Below, one piece after another: positions 22,200-35,712 of a stretch of 64,000 nucleotides of DNA (positions within the stretch are counted from its first letter, which is position 1; every line of letters begins with the position of its first letter). A program made the position numbers and the translations under genes. Below the pieces are notes generated by a model. That model was not told the DNA's origin, ran no database searches, and was given only the letters and a program-made list of their open reading frames with translations. This DNA is from Semisulcospira habei. Lineage: Eukaryota; Mollusca; Gastropoda; Semisulcospiridae. The stretch lies in the NCBI GenBank assembly GCA_036245525.1, contig BTPG01000006.1, positions 73,586,227-73,650,226 of the forward strand, in the 5' to 3' direction.

Positions 22200-22275
22200 C
22201 CACCACCACCACCCACCCCCCACCCCCCCACACACACACACACACACATACACACACCCTATTTTTAAGAGTGCA
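22200..22275 (+). pseudogene. Site of delta exon loss in unit 2
   Basis: Unit 1 and unit 3 read (CA)n, about 150 bp, delta exon, GTGAGTGCAACCCG. Unit 2 reads (CA)n at 22229-22257, TATTTTTAA, then GAGTGCAACCCGTACC. The exon with its acceptor and the GT of the donor are gone, and one breakpoint is at the microsatellite. Because delta is phase 1-1 its loss keeps the reading frame. Confidence 0.75.
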
Positions 22276-23397
22276 ACCCGTACCTTTTGCGGGTGAATAC
22301 TATCTAGACCTAGACAGACCCACTCGGAGAGTATACCACAAGTGCACTTTTAATAAGGAAGAGGGTATGGGAAAATGGGGGGGGGGGGGGCGTGGGAGCC
22401 GACAATTTTGTTATAACCGACCTATTTGAACTGCTGCTATGAATTGTAGATGTTTGTGTAAGCATGTCTATTTTGAAACAAAATGTTTATAACCCGAAAT
22501 TTTGATAAATTATCCCGTAATAGCGTGTTGTTTTCTTGTTGGGATGTTCTGTCTTTTTTGTTGGCTCACGTGCGAACAGTGGCGGATCCAGGGGGCGGGA
22601 GGCCAGTCAGACCTGGCATTTTTTATGTGGTGGATGGTTGGTTAGGAAGGGGTTTTTTATATATATATATTTTTTTAGTGCTTGTTGCTTGGTCACGGTT
22701 TTCATTTTTTTATACTGGCGGCATGCATGTTGGTTGGTGAGATTTCTTTTCATCACGGTACGCACTCTTCTTGTCCTCTCTTACGTACTGAGTCAGTGGG
22801 TGGGTCTAATGTGTCGAGACTAGTCAAATAACCGCAGTTCGCACTAAATACCTGCACCCTGTCATAGTCTTTCAGCCAGAAACAGATTGTCAAATGCCCC
22901 CGCAGTCAAAGGGACTCAGGAAAAGTACTATCTCTCACTGTGTGATGTCGAGTCCCCAGCATCCTCACTCCGAGTCAGCCATATGATGTAAGTCCTTGAG
23001 TGTTGGTCCACCCCAATTGTGGATGAAAATTCAGTCCCTGCTGACAGAGGGCTCTCGGTAGAACCATGGCGTTTCATGCGCCCTTGCAGGCAAAGGGGCT
23101 TTTGAAAAAAACATACCTTTTGATATGCCATCTTCTTCTCTTGGCTTGACTTGGCAAACGAAGATTCTATAGGGCTTGCCCACGTCGTCTGCAGGCATGT
23201 TCGTGGCTGCGGAGGCCAATCCGGGACAGGCAGGTTCGACCGCAGTGGCTGCAGGAGAAGGTCTGGTCAGGGTTCTGGGTTACGACAACTCTGTTTTTTC
23301 TCCTGAGCCGCTTGTCCATAAGGTTAGCTCTGCGAGAGACGGCTGCCTTGTAAATGGTGGAGCGCCAGGTGTCGCGGTCCGCAGCAAGCGAAGACCA

Positions 23398-25195
<1,798 letters not shown>

Positions 25196-25497
25196 TGCTT
25201 TCAGTGCTTCGTAGAAGCCCTTGTAGTCACCGTTGTCAGCGCAAAGCTGGGTCCTCTGTACGAGTTTGGACCATCACTCGTTCTGGAGCTCTCTAAGCTT
25301 GCGCTGGAGACTGCTGCAGATGAGGCGGAAGGCAGACTTCTTCACATGGCAGGAAGGCTGGGCTAGGTGGGCCTGGTGGGCGGCTCTTTTATTTTTGCTA
25401 GAAGTTCCTGAATCTCTACGTCGTTTTTGTCAAACCAGTCTTTGTTCCGCTTTCTAACAAAGCCCAAGACTTCCACAGAAGATTTTACAATAGCAGT

Positions 25498-26157
25498 TTA
25501 CAGTTGTTCCCAGAGTGTTTCAGGGGAGGAGTCTGCTGGATCAACTGTGTCTTTGAGCATGCGCTGTAAATCTGTCTGAAGGGCAGCTTTCTTGTCGTCA
25601 CGCTGAAGGCTGGCAACATCAAGCTTTTTCTTGGGGGAGGGGGGGGGGGAGCCTTTCTTGGGTTTCAGCTTGAGGCGGAGCCTAAGTTTGCAGCGGACAA
25701 GGCGGTGGTCAGTGTGGCACTCTGCGCTGGGCATCACTCTGGTGAGGAGGATGTCACTGCGGTCCCTCTGACGCACTAGGACATAGTCGATAAGGTGCCA
25801 GTGCTTGGAGCGAGGATGCATTCAGTTGGTCTTTCGACTGTTCTTTTGCTGGAAAGTAGTGTTGGTGATGACAAGTTGCTGCTCTGCACAGAACTCCAAC
25901 AGTAGGCGGCCATTGTCATCGCAGTTCCCAACGCCATGCTTGCCGAGGACTCCTTTTCAGGCTTCAGAGTCTTGGCCCACTCTGGCGTTGAAGTCGCCAA
26001 GGATGATGACTTTGTCGTCTGCAGGGGTACTCTGTAGGAGGCTGCGCAGGTCAGAGTAGAACTTGTCTTTTTCTGCAGGGTCTACCAGGAGGGTTGGGGA
26101 GTACACACTGAGAAGGGTGACGTATTGCTGGTGTCTCAGTGGGAGGCGCATGGACAT
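25498..26157 (-). pseudogene. RTE-like endonuclease region
   Basis: 26157-25957 reads YVTLLSVYSPTLLVDPAEKD and VIILGDFNARVGQD; 25821-25498 reads HWHLIDYVLVRQRDRSD, CHTDHRLVRCKLRLRLKLKP. These are the GDFN and DH endonuclease blocks with a frameshift between them. The first 40 or so residues of the domain are missing, so the element is 5'-truncated at the TSD. Confidence 0.8.
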
Positions 26158-26691
26158 GATGCGGTCGGAGTGCCATACACATGTACCATCCTCAGACTAA
26201 GGCAGTCGTCTGCGGGTATAGCTACGACTGATGACTCCCCCGGCTGAAGCAATTATCCAGTCAGAAAGCGAGGGGTCGGCTTTGTGGATGTAGTAGATAA
26301 TCATAGTCTGGTGTCACCTGTTAATCGGATAATTGCACCTGACTACTGATACAAGGGAGTACGGTTAAGGATCATTGAACTTTGTCCGCGGCGAGGATAA
26401 ATTAACGGATGCCTTTAGTAGGCAACAGTCTCACGTCTTTATGTCAGTTCCGATTCAAGTTAGTTTAGCTATTTGATGCCAGCGTGAATCTTCTCTAGCT
26501 TTGACAATCACATTGTAACCGTATTACTGCAATGACTAGGCTCATAGGTAGCGACGATCGCTTTATCCGAAGAAATAAAACATAGCTGGTTGCCATTGTT
26601 GCTTTACAACTTCGTCAAGACAACCTGTCTGCCATTAATGTGCGGACCCCGCCGTTTGTGCTCAGTTCTAAGTCACAGGTCTAGACACATG

Positions 26692-26782
26692 TCAACTGTG
26701 ATAGTTCAAAGATGATGTCGGAAGAGCTTAGCGCCTACTTGCGCCAAGCTGTTCTTACACCGCCCTTAAACTGTCATGGTCG
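26692..26782. repeat. Old family A hairpin remnant, unit 3
   Basis: Counterpart of 7549-7640 and 18675-18768. Confidence 0.7.
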
Positions 26783-26887
26783 CTACACATCCTGTCATAG
26801 CATGTGTGGCATTTATAGGTTAAAAGGTGTTTTAGTGTTGTAGTCTCGTTTGTTATTTCATCCTTTTTTACATGGTTTTAAAACTAT

Positions 26888-26891
<4 letters not shown>

Positions 26892-26968
<77 letters not shown>
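26892..26968. repeat. (GT)n microsatellite
   Basis: About 38 GT dinucleotides followed by CGTG variants, as in unit 2. Confidence 0.95.
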
Positions 26969-26969
<1 letters not shown>

Positions 26970-27164
26970 GTGTGCGTTTATGCGTGCGTGCATGCGTGCG
27001 TGCGTGTATGCGTGCATGCGTAGTGCTCGCGCGCGTGTGTCTCCTGGTCTCTAAATCTGACGTACAAGGGGATGGAGGGGGGGGGGGTAGTCGGCGGCCG
27101 GGGGGAGGGGGGGGCGGAGGGAGGAAGTTGGGCCCCCCGAGCAGACCCCCCTGTGCGAAGCAAA

Positions 27165-27352
27165 AGTGAGTCTAGGTCGTCCGTCCGTCGTCCGTCGTCT
27201 GTAGTCCGTCAACCGTCGTCCGTCGTCCGTGGTAAACTTCAACATTGGCATTTTTCGAAGACTATTCAAGATACAGTCTTCAAATTTGGCCCAAAATACT
27301 TTGTGGCTAGACCTTTCTAAACATACCATTTTCAGTGACCTCTCAAGGTCAC
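27165..27352. repeat. Start of minisatellite/165-bp array, unit 3 (continues at 30501)
   Basis: CCGTCGTC-rich segment and the first monomer, interrupted after TCTCAAGGTCAC by a LINE. The array resumes at 30501 with the duplicated TCTCAAGGTCAC and runs to 30886. Confidence 0.85.
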
Positions 27353-30300
27353 ATTCATTCATTCAGTCCTCTTTGCGCCGTCTGGTGCTTGAGGCGACGG
27401 CAAGGGAGTGCCACTTTTGTCTGTCAGCTGCTATTTTGGGTGCTGTTTGCAGAGTAAGGCCTCTGTTCTTGAGCTCTCGCTCCACGGTTCGGCGCCACGT
27501 ATCCTTTGGTCGTCTACGGTATCTCTTCCCCTGTGGTGTCCATCTCAGTGCCACCCTTGGTAATGAGTCGGGTGACATTCTGCAAACGTGGCCTAGCCAT
27601 CTTCATCTCCGTGTGGCGATGGTTTCAGCGATGCTGTCTGCGCCTGCTCTCTTCCGTAGTTCCTCGTTTGTAATCATGTTTGGCCAGAAGACCTTCATGA
27701 TCCGTCGCAGGCACTTGTTCTGGAAGACTTCCAGCTTGCGTTCCGTAGCGGTAGTGGATTTCCAGCACTCTGACCCATATAGAAGGACACTCAGCACGTT
27801 GCTCTTAAAAATACGGAGCTTGGTGTGGATGCTCAGGCTTGTGGTCCTCCAGATGGGTTTCAGCATTGCGAAGGCTTGGTTGGCTTTGCTGATTCTTGTG
27901 GTGATCTCCCTTGTGCAGTCTCCATCTGTGGTAACCTTGCTGCCCAGGTACGTGAACTCGTCCACCTCTTGCAGAGGTTGGTCATTGATGGTGATTGGGT
28001 CGCCCACTATGGTGTTCTTCCTCATGACTTGAGTCTTCCTAATGTTGACCCCGAGACCTATGGAGCTTGCTGACTGTGTCAACTGTTGTGTCTTCTGTTG
28101 CATGTCCTGGTTTCTGCTTGCCAGCAGCCCGATATCATCGGCGTAGTCGAGGTCATCCAGCATTGAGGTCAGCGTCCACTGGATTCCCTGCCTCCTTTCC
28201 TCTGTGGTGCGGCGCATGATCCAATCAATTGCCATTGAGAAGAGGATCGGCGAAAGAATACATCCTTGTTTCACTCCGGTTTCCACCTTGAACGGTTCAG
28301 TGAGCTGGTTGTTGTGGACGATTCTGCACTCAAAATTCTTGTACAGGGACCTGATGACGTTGACAAGTTTCTGGGGGATTCCATAGTATCGAAGGATTTT
28401 CCAAAGGGAGTCTCGATGCAGGCTGTCGAAGGCCTTCTCAAAGTCTACAAAGACCACATTCGTTAGACTGTTCAAGGATCTGTCTCAGGACGAAAATATG
28501 GTCAATGCAGGACTTGCCTTTCCTACAACCTGCCTGCTCCTGGCGGAGGATGCCATCCACTGCTGTCGTAATGCGTTCAAGGAGAATGCGGCTGAAGATC
28601 TTGCTGGTGAGGGATAGTAAGGTGATGCCTCGCCAGTTGTTACAGTTCCCCAGGTCTCCTTTCTTCGGAAGTTTGGCGATGGTGCCGGTCTTCCAATCGC
28701 TCGGCGCTTCCTCAGTGTCCCAGATCTTTTGAAAAATCTGGCAAAGAAGCTGCGGCGTTACCGTATCTTCTACTTTCAGCATCTCGGGGCACACTCCGTC
28801 ATCGCCAGGTGCCTTCCCGTTCTTCAGCTTTTGAATGGCCTGTTTGACTTCCGCAATAGTAATGTTGCCGAGGTTAATGTCCAGGTCCTCCTCCGCTTCA
28901 GGAATGTCAGTGAGGGTTGGTGGGTCTGAGCGGTTCAGGATGGACTCGAAGTGTTGCTTCCATCTCTTCAGCTTCTCTTCCTCTACTGTGATATGAGTTC
29001 CATCTTCAGCTCTCACTGGAAGGTCGTGGTGCTGCCCGTAATCGCCCTTCAGCTTCTTGGTGTTCTGGTACACTGTCTTCATGTCTCTCTGTTCTGCAGC
29101 TGCCTCCGCTTCTTCTGCCAGCCTTTCTGTGTGCATTCTCTTGTCTCTTCTCGCTGATGTCTTCACCGCTTGATCTTTCTCTCTGTATTCTCGTGATATT
29201 CTTTCCTTCAGTCTTGGTGATTTGGTGTCCAAAAGTTTCTTCTTGATCTGTCTTCTCTCTTCTATGCGAGCCCACGTGTCTTCTGAGATCCATTCTGTCT
29301 TCCTGTTCTTTCTGTATCCTAAAACTTCCCCTCCTGTTTCCTTCATGGCTCTGTTGAAATCTTCAATAGTCAGCGCTGTCTCATCTTCCAAAACACTAAA
29401 TCTATTCCTGAGGGCCAACCTAAACTCTTCTTTCACTTTTGGATCTTTCAACTTGGCCACGTCGTAGCGCTGATTTCTGATGTCTCCTATCTTTACTTTC
29501 CTAAGCTTCAATGTCACCTTCCCCACCAGAAGACTATGGTCGCTGCCCATGTCAGCATGTCGCATCACTCGCACATCCTGCAGAGAGTGCCTCCAGCGAC
29601 CATTAATGATGATGTGGTCGATCTGGTTCTGGGTCTTGCCGTCTGGCGATTTCCATGTGAGTTTGTGGATCTCCCTATGCGCAAACAGGGTCCCTCCTAT
29701 GACTAAGTCATTCTCCTCGCAGAAATTGACCAGCCTCTCCCCGTTGTCGTTGATCACACCCGCTCCATGTCGTCCCATGGTCCTCTTTCTGTCTTCATTG
29801 TCGCAGCCGACCTTAGCATTGAAGTCACCGATCAGCATCAGCACGTCATGTCGAGGGATGTCTTCCAAAACAGCTTGGAGGGCGTCATAGAATGCATCCT
29901 TATCCTCTTCTTCCGCATCGTCTATCGGTGCGTAGCCCACGACAATAGACAGCTTTGCGTATTTGGAATTCATCCTGACGTACAGCAGGCGCTCGTTCAC
30001 AGGTTTCCACTGTAGAACGGTGTTGGCCTTGCTCTTATTGATGACAGCAACTCCTTCTCGGTGTTCGTTGTCTGTTCTTCCAGACCAGATGATGACTTCT
30101 CCGGAGCTCAACCTCTGTCTGCCAGCACCAGTCCATCTTGCTTCTGTTACTCCCATAAGGGTTAGTTTGTGGCGGTTCAGTTCACTTACTGCTTGCGCCA
30201 GCTTTCCGGTCTGTTAGAGCGTTCGCACGTTCCAGCATCCAATTCTGATCCATCGTTTTGGCGTCAGGAGTTCCGCTATCGGGGTGGAGACGTCCTTGCG

Positions 30301-30500
30301 GCTTTAGTCCCCATCCGTCATAAGTCCAGTTTCCTGGTCTGCTTCGCTCCCAGCGCCGGTTGTCGCTTTTTCCCTTGTTGTCGTTTCCGTAGCAAGTTTC
30401 TTTTTACAGGGTGGAGTCGCTAGCCCCACGACTAACCCTCCTCCTTTATCCTGACTTGGGACAGGCAGTTAAGCCCCCAAAGGGGCCTCCCTGGTGGAGT
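27353..30500 (-). mobile_element. RTE-like LINE, nearly full length, 12-bp TSD
   Basis: TCTCAAGGTCAC at 27341-27352 and 30501-30512 bounds 3148 bp. Read on the - strand it has a 5' leader (30160-30500), an endonuclease-RT ORF, and a 3' end with a short (TGAA)n tail at 27353-27366. Only one frameshift breaks the main ORF. Short 3' tandem tail and single long ORF are typical of RTE-clade elements. It is the best preserved element in the window. Confidence 0.9.
27363..30156 (-). pseudogene. RTE-like endonuclease-reverse transcriptase ORF with one main frameshift
   Basis: 30156-28438 is open for 572 codons: MGVTEARWTGAGRQRLSSGE, LMLIGDFNAKVGCDNEDRKR, DHIIINGRWRHSLQDV, MGSDHSLLVGKVTL, then RT KLKNGKAPGDDGVCPEML, NWRGITLLSLTSKI, EQAGCRKGKSCIDH. 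A frameshift near 28440-28475 leads to 28475-27603: VVFVDFEKAFDSLHRDSLW, GVKQGCILSPILFSM, LDYADDIGLLASRN, LSVLLYGSECW. The C-terminal zinc-like tail continues in a third frame to 27363. Catalytic GDFN, SDH and YADD are all present. A related protein is often mis-annotated as a craniofacial development protein. Confidence 0.9.
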
Positions 30501-30886
30501 TCTCAAGGTCACAGGGGATCAGGAAATATATCAAAAATAGCTATTTTGGGACATAATTTATTTTTTCTCAAATACTATTCACAACTTTAAACCCAAACTT
30601 GGTACAAAGATACCATACGCACACTAATTTGGTTGATCCCTCGGAAATGTCAAGGGTCACAAGAACTCAAGGAAATAGGTTTTAAAAAAAATAGCCATAG
30701 TTTGACAATAATTTTTTTTTTCGCAATTACTATTCACAACTTCAAACCCAAACTTGCTACACTATGCATACTAATTTGGATGACCCCTCGGAAAAGGTAA
30801 AGGGTCGCAAAAAGTCGACAAATGTGTATAAAATGTCATTAATTGTAGTCATTATCAACATTTGTGCAAACTTTTCTGTCAAATTT
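30501..30886. repeat. 165-bp tandem repeat array, unit 3, second part
   Basis: Continues the array after the LINE and ends abruptly in TCAAATTTG at 30886, fused to gamma exon sequence. Confidence 0.8.
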
Positions 30887-30917
30887 GGGCTTCGAGACCA
30901 AGTCGGATCTGACCTGA
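30887..30917 (+). pseudogene. Gamma exon remnant, unit 3
   Basis: Matches the last 30 or so bases of the gamma exon (G-F-E-T-K-S-D-L-T) without acceptor or first four cysteines. The donor is also lost: unit 1 reads GACCTGTGGTAAGTG, here GACCTGACCTTTTGC. It cannot be spliced as an exon. Confidence 0.8.
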
Positions 30918-31687
30918 CCTTTTGCGGGAATACGCCCCCCACCTCTCCCCCCCCCCACCCCACACACACACACACATACACATACACCACCACCCACATA
31001 CACCCCCCGCCCCCCCCCCCCCTCCCTCCCCCCTCCCCCGCAAGCCCCCCGCCCCCAACCACCCTGCCACCCCTTCAAGACAAACATTCCAATGATCCAA
31101 CGTTCCAAGATTCCTGTTTTATAATATGTCCAGACAGACGCAGTCGGGGAGTACGCCACTTGTTTACGTCGCCATTTTGCCACCACGTGTTTTTGTGCTC
31201 CCAGTGTTTTAGTGCTTTTCGTTGGATGTACTGTGTTTATGTGTGCTGAAAGTCTGCTGAGTATCCATTAGAGTGTGCCGATGAGGATTGTATGCTTGTG
31301 TTTCGTCGGATCTGCTTGCTGCTGACTTGGTATCGTATTGAATAGTGTCTATCGTTTGAACTTTGTTTTACGTCGCCATTTTGCCTCCCTCACAGCGTGA
31401 CCGGTTGCGGGCCTTTCCCGTTGCCCTGTTTTTATGTGCTATGTGCTAGTGTGCTAAGTGTTCACTGTGTGAGTCTGTTCGCTACCCGCATCTGTTGCTG
31501 GTTGTTGTTCGTGTTCCTACCGTCCTATAGGTTTTACGTGTGCTGCCCTAAATTTGTTATTTCCCGTCGACATCTCACCCTCCACACTTGTGATCTCGCC
31601 GCTGACCGACCGTGTTTGTCCGCTTGTAATTTTCTTCCCCTGTATCCCTTCTGCCCTTTCAGTGTTGGTTTTTGCGTATTATCAGCG

Positions 31688-31745
31688 TCGCTCCCCTACC
31701 ACACTCACACACGCACACAAACAGACACACACAGACACACACACG

Positions 31746-31795
<50 letters not shown>

Positions 31796-31878
31796 CTGTA
31801 CTTTTTCTCCCTTGCGTATTATCAGGTCGCTCCCCTACCACACCGCTCACACACACACACCGACACACACACACACCA

Positions 31879-31936
<58 letters not shown>

Positions 31937-31948
31937 ACACACACACCC
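31688..31948. repeat. (CA)n microsatellites in LINE leader
   Basis: Two long CA tracts (31688-31792 and 31849-31948) separated by a repeated leader segment TTGCGTATTATCAG...GTCGCTCCCCTACC, i.e. a local tandem duplication in the LINE 5' region. Confidence 0.9.
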
Positions 31949-31995
31949 TACTGCACCCTCGTCCCGTCTTTCTCTTTCCTGTCCTCACAAACAAT

Positions 31996-33622
31996 CATGC
32001 TCATCACACGCCAACAACTGCTATCTCTACGTCGCCACGCCAACTACTGCGCGGCCGCCGACAGTGTTGCAAATGCCTTACGTGGCATACGGTCGCGAAA
32101 GAGAGGCCGCAGGGGTGGAATTAGCAGAAGTCACGACTTACCACCACACCCACAACCACACACTTCTTCCCCTTTTCCTATATCCTTCCACCCCTTCCGC
32201 CTCCCCCCGCCTTCCCGTCTTCTCCCTTCCTTTTTCTACCATTTCTTCTCCTGTCTTCCTCACCTACCGCTCCCTGCTCTCTTTGCCCGCCTCCTCCCCC
32301 ACCCTCCTCCCCCTCCTTCCCACCACCTCCTCCTCCACCTGCTTTTTCCTCCTGGTCCCCTTCTCCCCCTTTCTCCTCCTCTTCACCCTCCCCCTCGCTC
32401 TTCCTCATCTTTTCCTACTCTCCTTCCTCCCCCTTTCCCCTCTCACCGTCCTCTAGCATCCTCTTTCTTGCCCGGTTCTCCTTCCCCGTCTTTTTCTCCT
32501 CCCCACTCCCCCCCCCCCCCTCCTTCATCTTTTCCCCATCCTTCTTCTTTTCCCCTTCCCCACCCTCCTCCTCCTCCTTTGTCCTCTTCTTCGTCTGTTT
32601 CTTCTTATTCTTCCTCTTCTGTCTCACCCAACCTAAAACTGTGTCTGTTCAATGCACAGTCTGTCTGCAAAGATGGAAAAGCCGACGTGATTTCAGATTT
32701 CATTCTAGACAATGATCTAGATGTTGTCGTGATCACCGAAACGTGGTTCCGCTCAGCTGGCGACGAACCCATCATCGCCAGCGTCACTCCGAGTGGCTAC
32801 CGCCTGGCCTCCTTCCCGCGCGCTTCCAGAGGGGGCGGCATTGCCATCATCTACAGGGACTGTCTCTCCACTCACCTCTCCTTCTCTCAGTCTCTACCTT
32901 TTGCTCATCCCTCCTTTGAATCTGTCGAGGCCGTAGCAACACTCCCTGGTCAGTCCCTCATCTTCTCATGTATTTATCGCTCCCCTCCAAGCTCTCAAAA
33001 CAAACTCACAAACTCCATGTTCCTCACCGAGTTCGACCTCCTCCTCCACCACTACAGCACACGGCCCGGAAAACACATCCTTCTTGGCGACTTTAACTTC
33101 CACTTCGACAAACCCGACCACCCTGACACAAAACGCCTTTTCACATCACTTTCAAACCACAATTTTACACAACACATCACCAAACCCACCCACCGACTCG
33201 GCCACACCCTCGACTGGATCATCACCCGCACCTCCGATCAACTCTTTCTCGACTCTGACACCTCCTCTGTGCTTCCCTCTGACCACCTCGCTATTCTCGT
33301 CTCCCTCAACCTACCTCCCCCGAAAAAACCCAAGCTCCTTGTCTCTCGTCGCAAACTAAAATCTGTCAACCGAGAGAGCTTCTTCGACGAAGCTGTCGAC
33401 CTTCTCCTGGACCCCGCCTTTTCTCCTGATCTTGCATCCCATTTCGACTCCTCCCTTCGAACACTTCTAGATACCCATGCACCTGTCACCACCTGCTCCA
33501 TACCCAACCGACCCCCATCCCCCTGGCTCACTGACGACATAGCTGAGGCCAAGTGCGAGCGCCGACAAGCGGAACGCCGCTGGCGCTCATCTGACCTCAC
33601 CGTTCACAGACAGATCTTCTAA
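31996..33622 (+). pseudogene. L2-like LINE ORF, N-terminal and endonuclease part (long open frame)
   Basis: Open from the codons for MLITRQQLLSLRRHANYCAA near 31996 to a stop at 33620-33622. After a proline/serine-rich region it reads LCLFNAQSVCKDGKADVISD, VVVITETWFRSAGDEP, HILLGDFNFHFDKPDHPD, GHTLDWIITRTSDQLF and VLPSDHLAILVSLNLPPPKK: a complete endonuclease with E, GDFN, and SDH motifs. The stop (TAA after QIF) falls where the other copy reads QT, so one substitution ends the frame before the RT. Confidence 0.85.
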
Positions 33623-33925
33623 ACAACTAGATCCAAAGTCTGCAGAATGATCTCCGACTCCAAACGTAAACACCTTCAAAACAAAATCCTGGAATCCACT
33701 TCTTCCAAAACCCTCTACGCTACCATGAACTCACTCCTAGGCATTTCTAAAGACTCCTCTCCCCAACACACATAGCAAAGAAGAACTCCCGTCCGCTTTT
33801 TCCACCTATTTTTCCGACAAAATCCAAACTCTGCGCAACACACTCGACACTCTGCCTTCTCCGCCCTGCCCTCCCGACACCCCCTTTTTCGGCACCCCCC
33901 TCTCGTCCTTCCAGCCCGTCTCTCA

Positions 33926-35490
33926 GGATGAAGTCCTCAAGACCATAAAGTCCATGCCTCTCAAAACATGCGAACTAGACCCTCTCCCAGCTTCTCTCTA
34001 CCGGGACGGCCTTCCAAAACTTCTGCAATTCATTACCGACATCATCAACACATCTCTAGAGAACGGCTCCGTCCCCGATATCTTCAAGTCCGCCATCGTC
34101 CGTCTTCTCTTCAAAAAACACAACCTCGACCCAAACGAACTCAAAATCTATCGCCGAGTCTCAAATCTATCTTTCCTGTCCAAGCTTCTTGAGAAGGTCG
34201 TTCTCAACCAGCTCAACCTCCACCTCGCCGACAACAACCTCCCCAGTCCCTTCCAGTCTGCCTATCGCAAACATCACAGCACTGAAACAGCCCTTCTACA
34301 TATCTTAAACGACCTGCTTCTCTCCACCGACTCGGGCAACATCTCACTTCTTACGCTACTCGACCTCTCTGCCGCCTTCGACACTATAGACCACGCTATC
34401 CTCCTCCACCGCCTTCACCATTCCTTTGGCATCACTGACTCTGCTCATTCCTGGTTTCTCTCCTACCTCTCCGACAGACAGCAGTCCGTCACCATCGACG
34501 GCGTCTCCTCCAACCCAGTCAGGCTCTCCTGCGGAGTTCCATGGGGGGTCCGTCCTGGGCCCGGTCCTTTTCACACTCTACACGTCTCCCCTGTCCAACA
34601 TCATCCAGTCTCACCACATACACCACCACCTCTACGCTGACGACGCACAACTACTAGACAAAGACAAACTCGACAACACTCAGTCACTACTGACTCGCAC
34701 GGCTGACTGCTACGAAGACGTAAAAAAATGGATGACAGCAAACAAGCTTAAACTGAATGACGACAAAACGGAAGCCATGCTGGTAGGCACTCGCCAGAAA
34801 CTTTCCCAGCTCCCTCCCTCCCTCCACCTTCAACTCGACAGCACCCCCATCTCCCTCTCTGACTCGGCCAAAAACCTCGGCGTTATCCTCGATTCCTCTC
34901 TTTCCATGACCAGCTTTGTTTCCGCCACTGCCCAGGCATGTTATTTCCACCTCCGCCGCATCGGTCAGATCAGAAAATACCTCACTACCGAAGCTGCCAC
35001 CAAACTTGCTGTCTCTCTCATCCTATTTCGCATCGACTACTGCAACTCTCTCCTTTCCGGCCTCCCTCACTCTACCACTTTCACTCTCCAGCGCGTCCAG
35101 AACAATGCTGCCCGCCTCGTCCTCAGAAAGAAAAAATCCGACCACATCACTCCCCTGCTCAAACTCCTTCACTGGCTTCCCATCCCCCAACGCATCCAAA
35201 ACAAGATTCTGTCTCTCTGCTACAAATCCCTAAACAACTGCGCTCCCACCTATCTCTCAAACTTACTTCACCCTACACTCCTCCCCGCCGCTCCCTCCGC
35301 TCCGCCTCCGACCCGGCCTCTCCGCCTCCACATTCCCCGCACCAAACTCAGCACTTTCGGCCCCCGCTCCTTCTCAGTATACGGTCCATCCATCTGGAAC
35401 CCTCTCCCACTCTCTCTCCGCCGGTCAGAAACACTCTCTCTCTCCTCCTTCCAGTCCGCCCTCAAAACTCACCTCTTTCAACAGTTCTAG
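33926..35490 (+). pseudogene. L2-like LINE reverse transcriptase, frameshifted
   Basis: 33954-34640 carries [57 protein letters not shown] frameshift at about 34530 (GVPWGV for the GVPQGSVLGP block) moves to 34426-35490: [90 protein letters not shown]. The YADD catalytic block is intact. Confidence 0.9.
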
Positions 35491-35712
35491 CACTATACCA
35501 CCACACTCCCCACCCTAAGCAGACTGTCGTAATATATTTCACTATTTGTGGTTCGTGAGTCGTTGTCTAAAGCGTGCGCATGCGTGCGCGAGTTGTGAGT
35601 GCGCGATTAGAGTTATAATTATTATAAGATAAGCGCATTATAAATACCTTTATTATTATTATTTATAAGTACGCCTCCATTATTGACATGAGATGCTATG
35701 GATGGCAGAAGT

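Larger units (their letters stand above)
17847..23131. repeat. Tandem unit 2 (exons alpha, beta, gamma; delta lost)
   Basis: 5.3 kb paralogous to unit 1. It lacks the 157-bp, 250-bp and 381-bp insertions seen in units 0 and 1 and has its own (GT)n at 18866. Exon sequences are nearly identical to unit 1; introns are mostly alignable by eye. The right end at CCTTTTGATATGCCAT is interrupted by an RTE-like LINE. Confidence 0.8.
31160..35666 (+). mobile_element. L2/CR1-like LINE inserted in unit 3 intron
   Basis: Unit 1 has GAGTACGCCACAAGTACGCC at 12419-12438; here GAGTACGCCAC is followed by 4.5 kb of LINE and then AAGTACGCCTCC at 35667. No target duplication is evident, as is common for L2/CR1. 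The leader, (CA)n blocks, long ORF, RT and an AAGCGCATTATAAATACC end with (ATT)n tail are present. It retains RT sequence deleted from the copy at 13683-17846. Confidence 0.9.

Noticed and set aside
31659..32124. Long open frames made of Thr-His or Cys-Val repeats across (CA)n/(GT)n tracts, here and at 12386, 13018, 14068, 18836, 21557 and 26897
   Set aside because: Dinucleotide repeats are open in all frames; no conserved domain and no codon structure outside the repeat.
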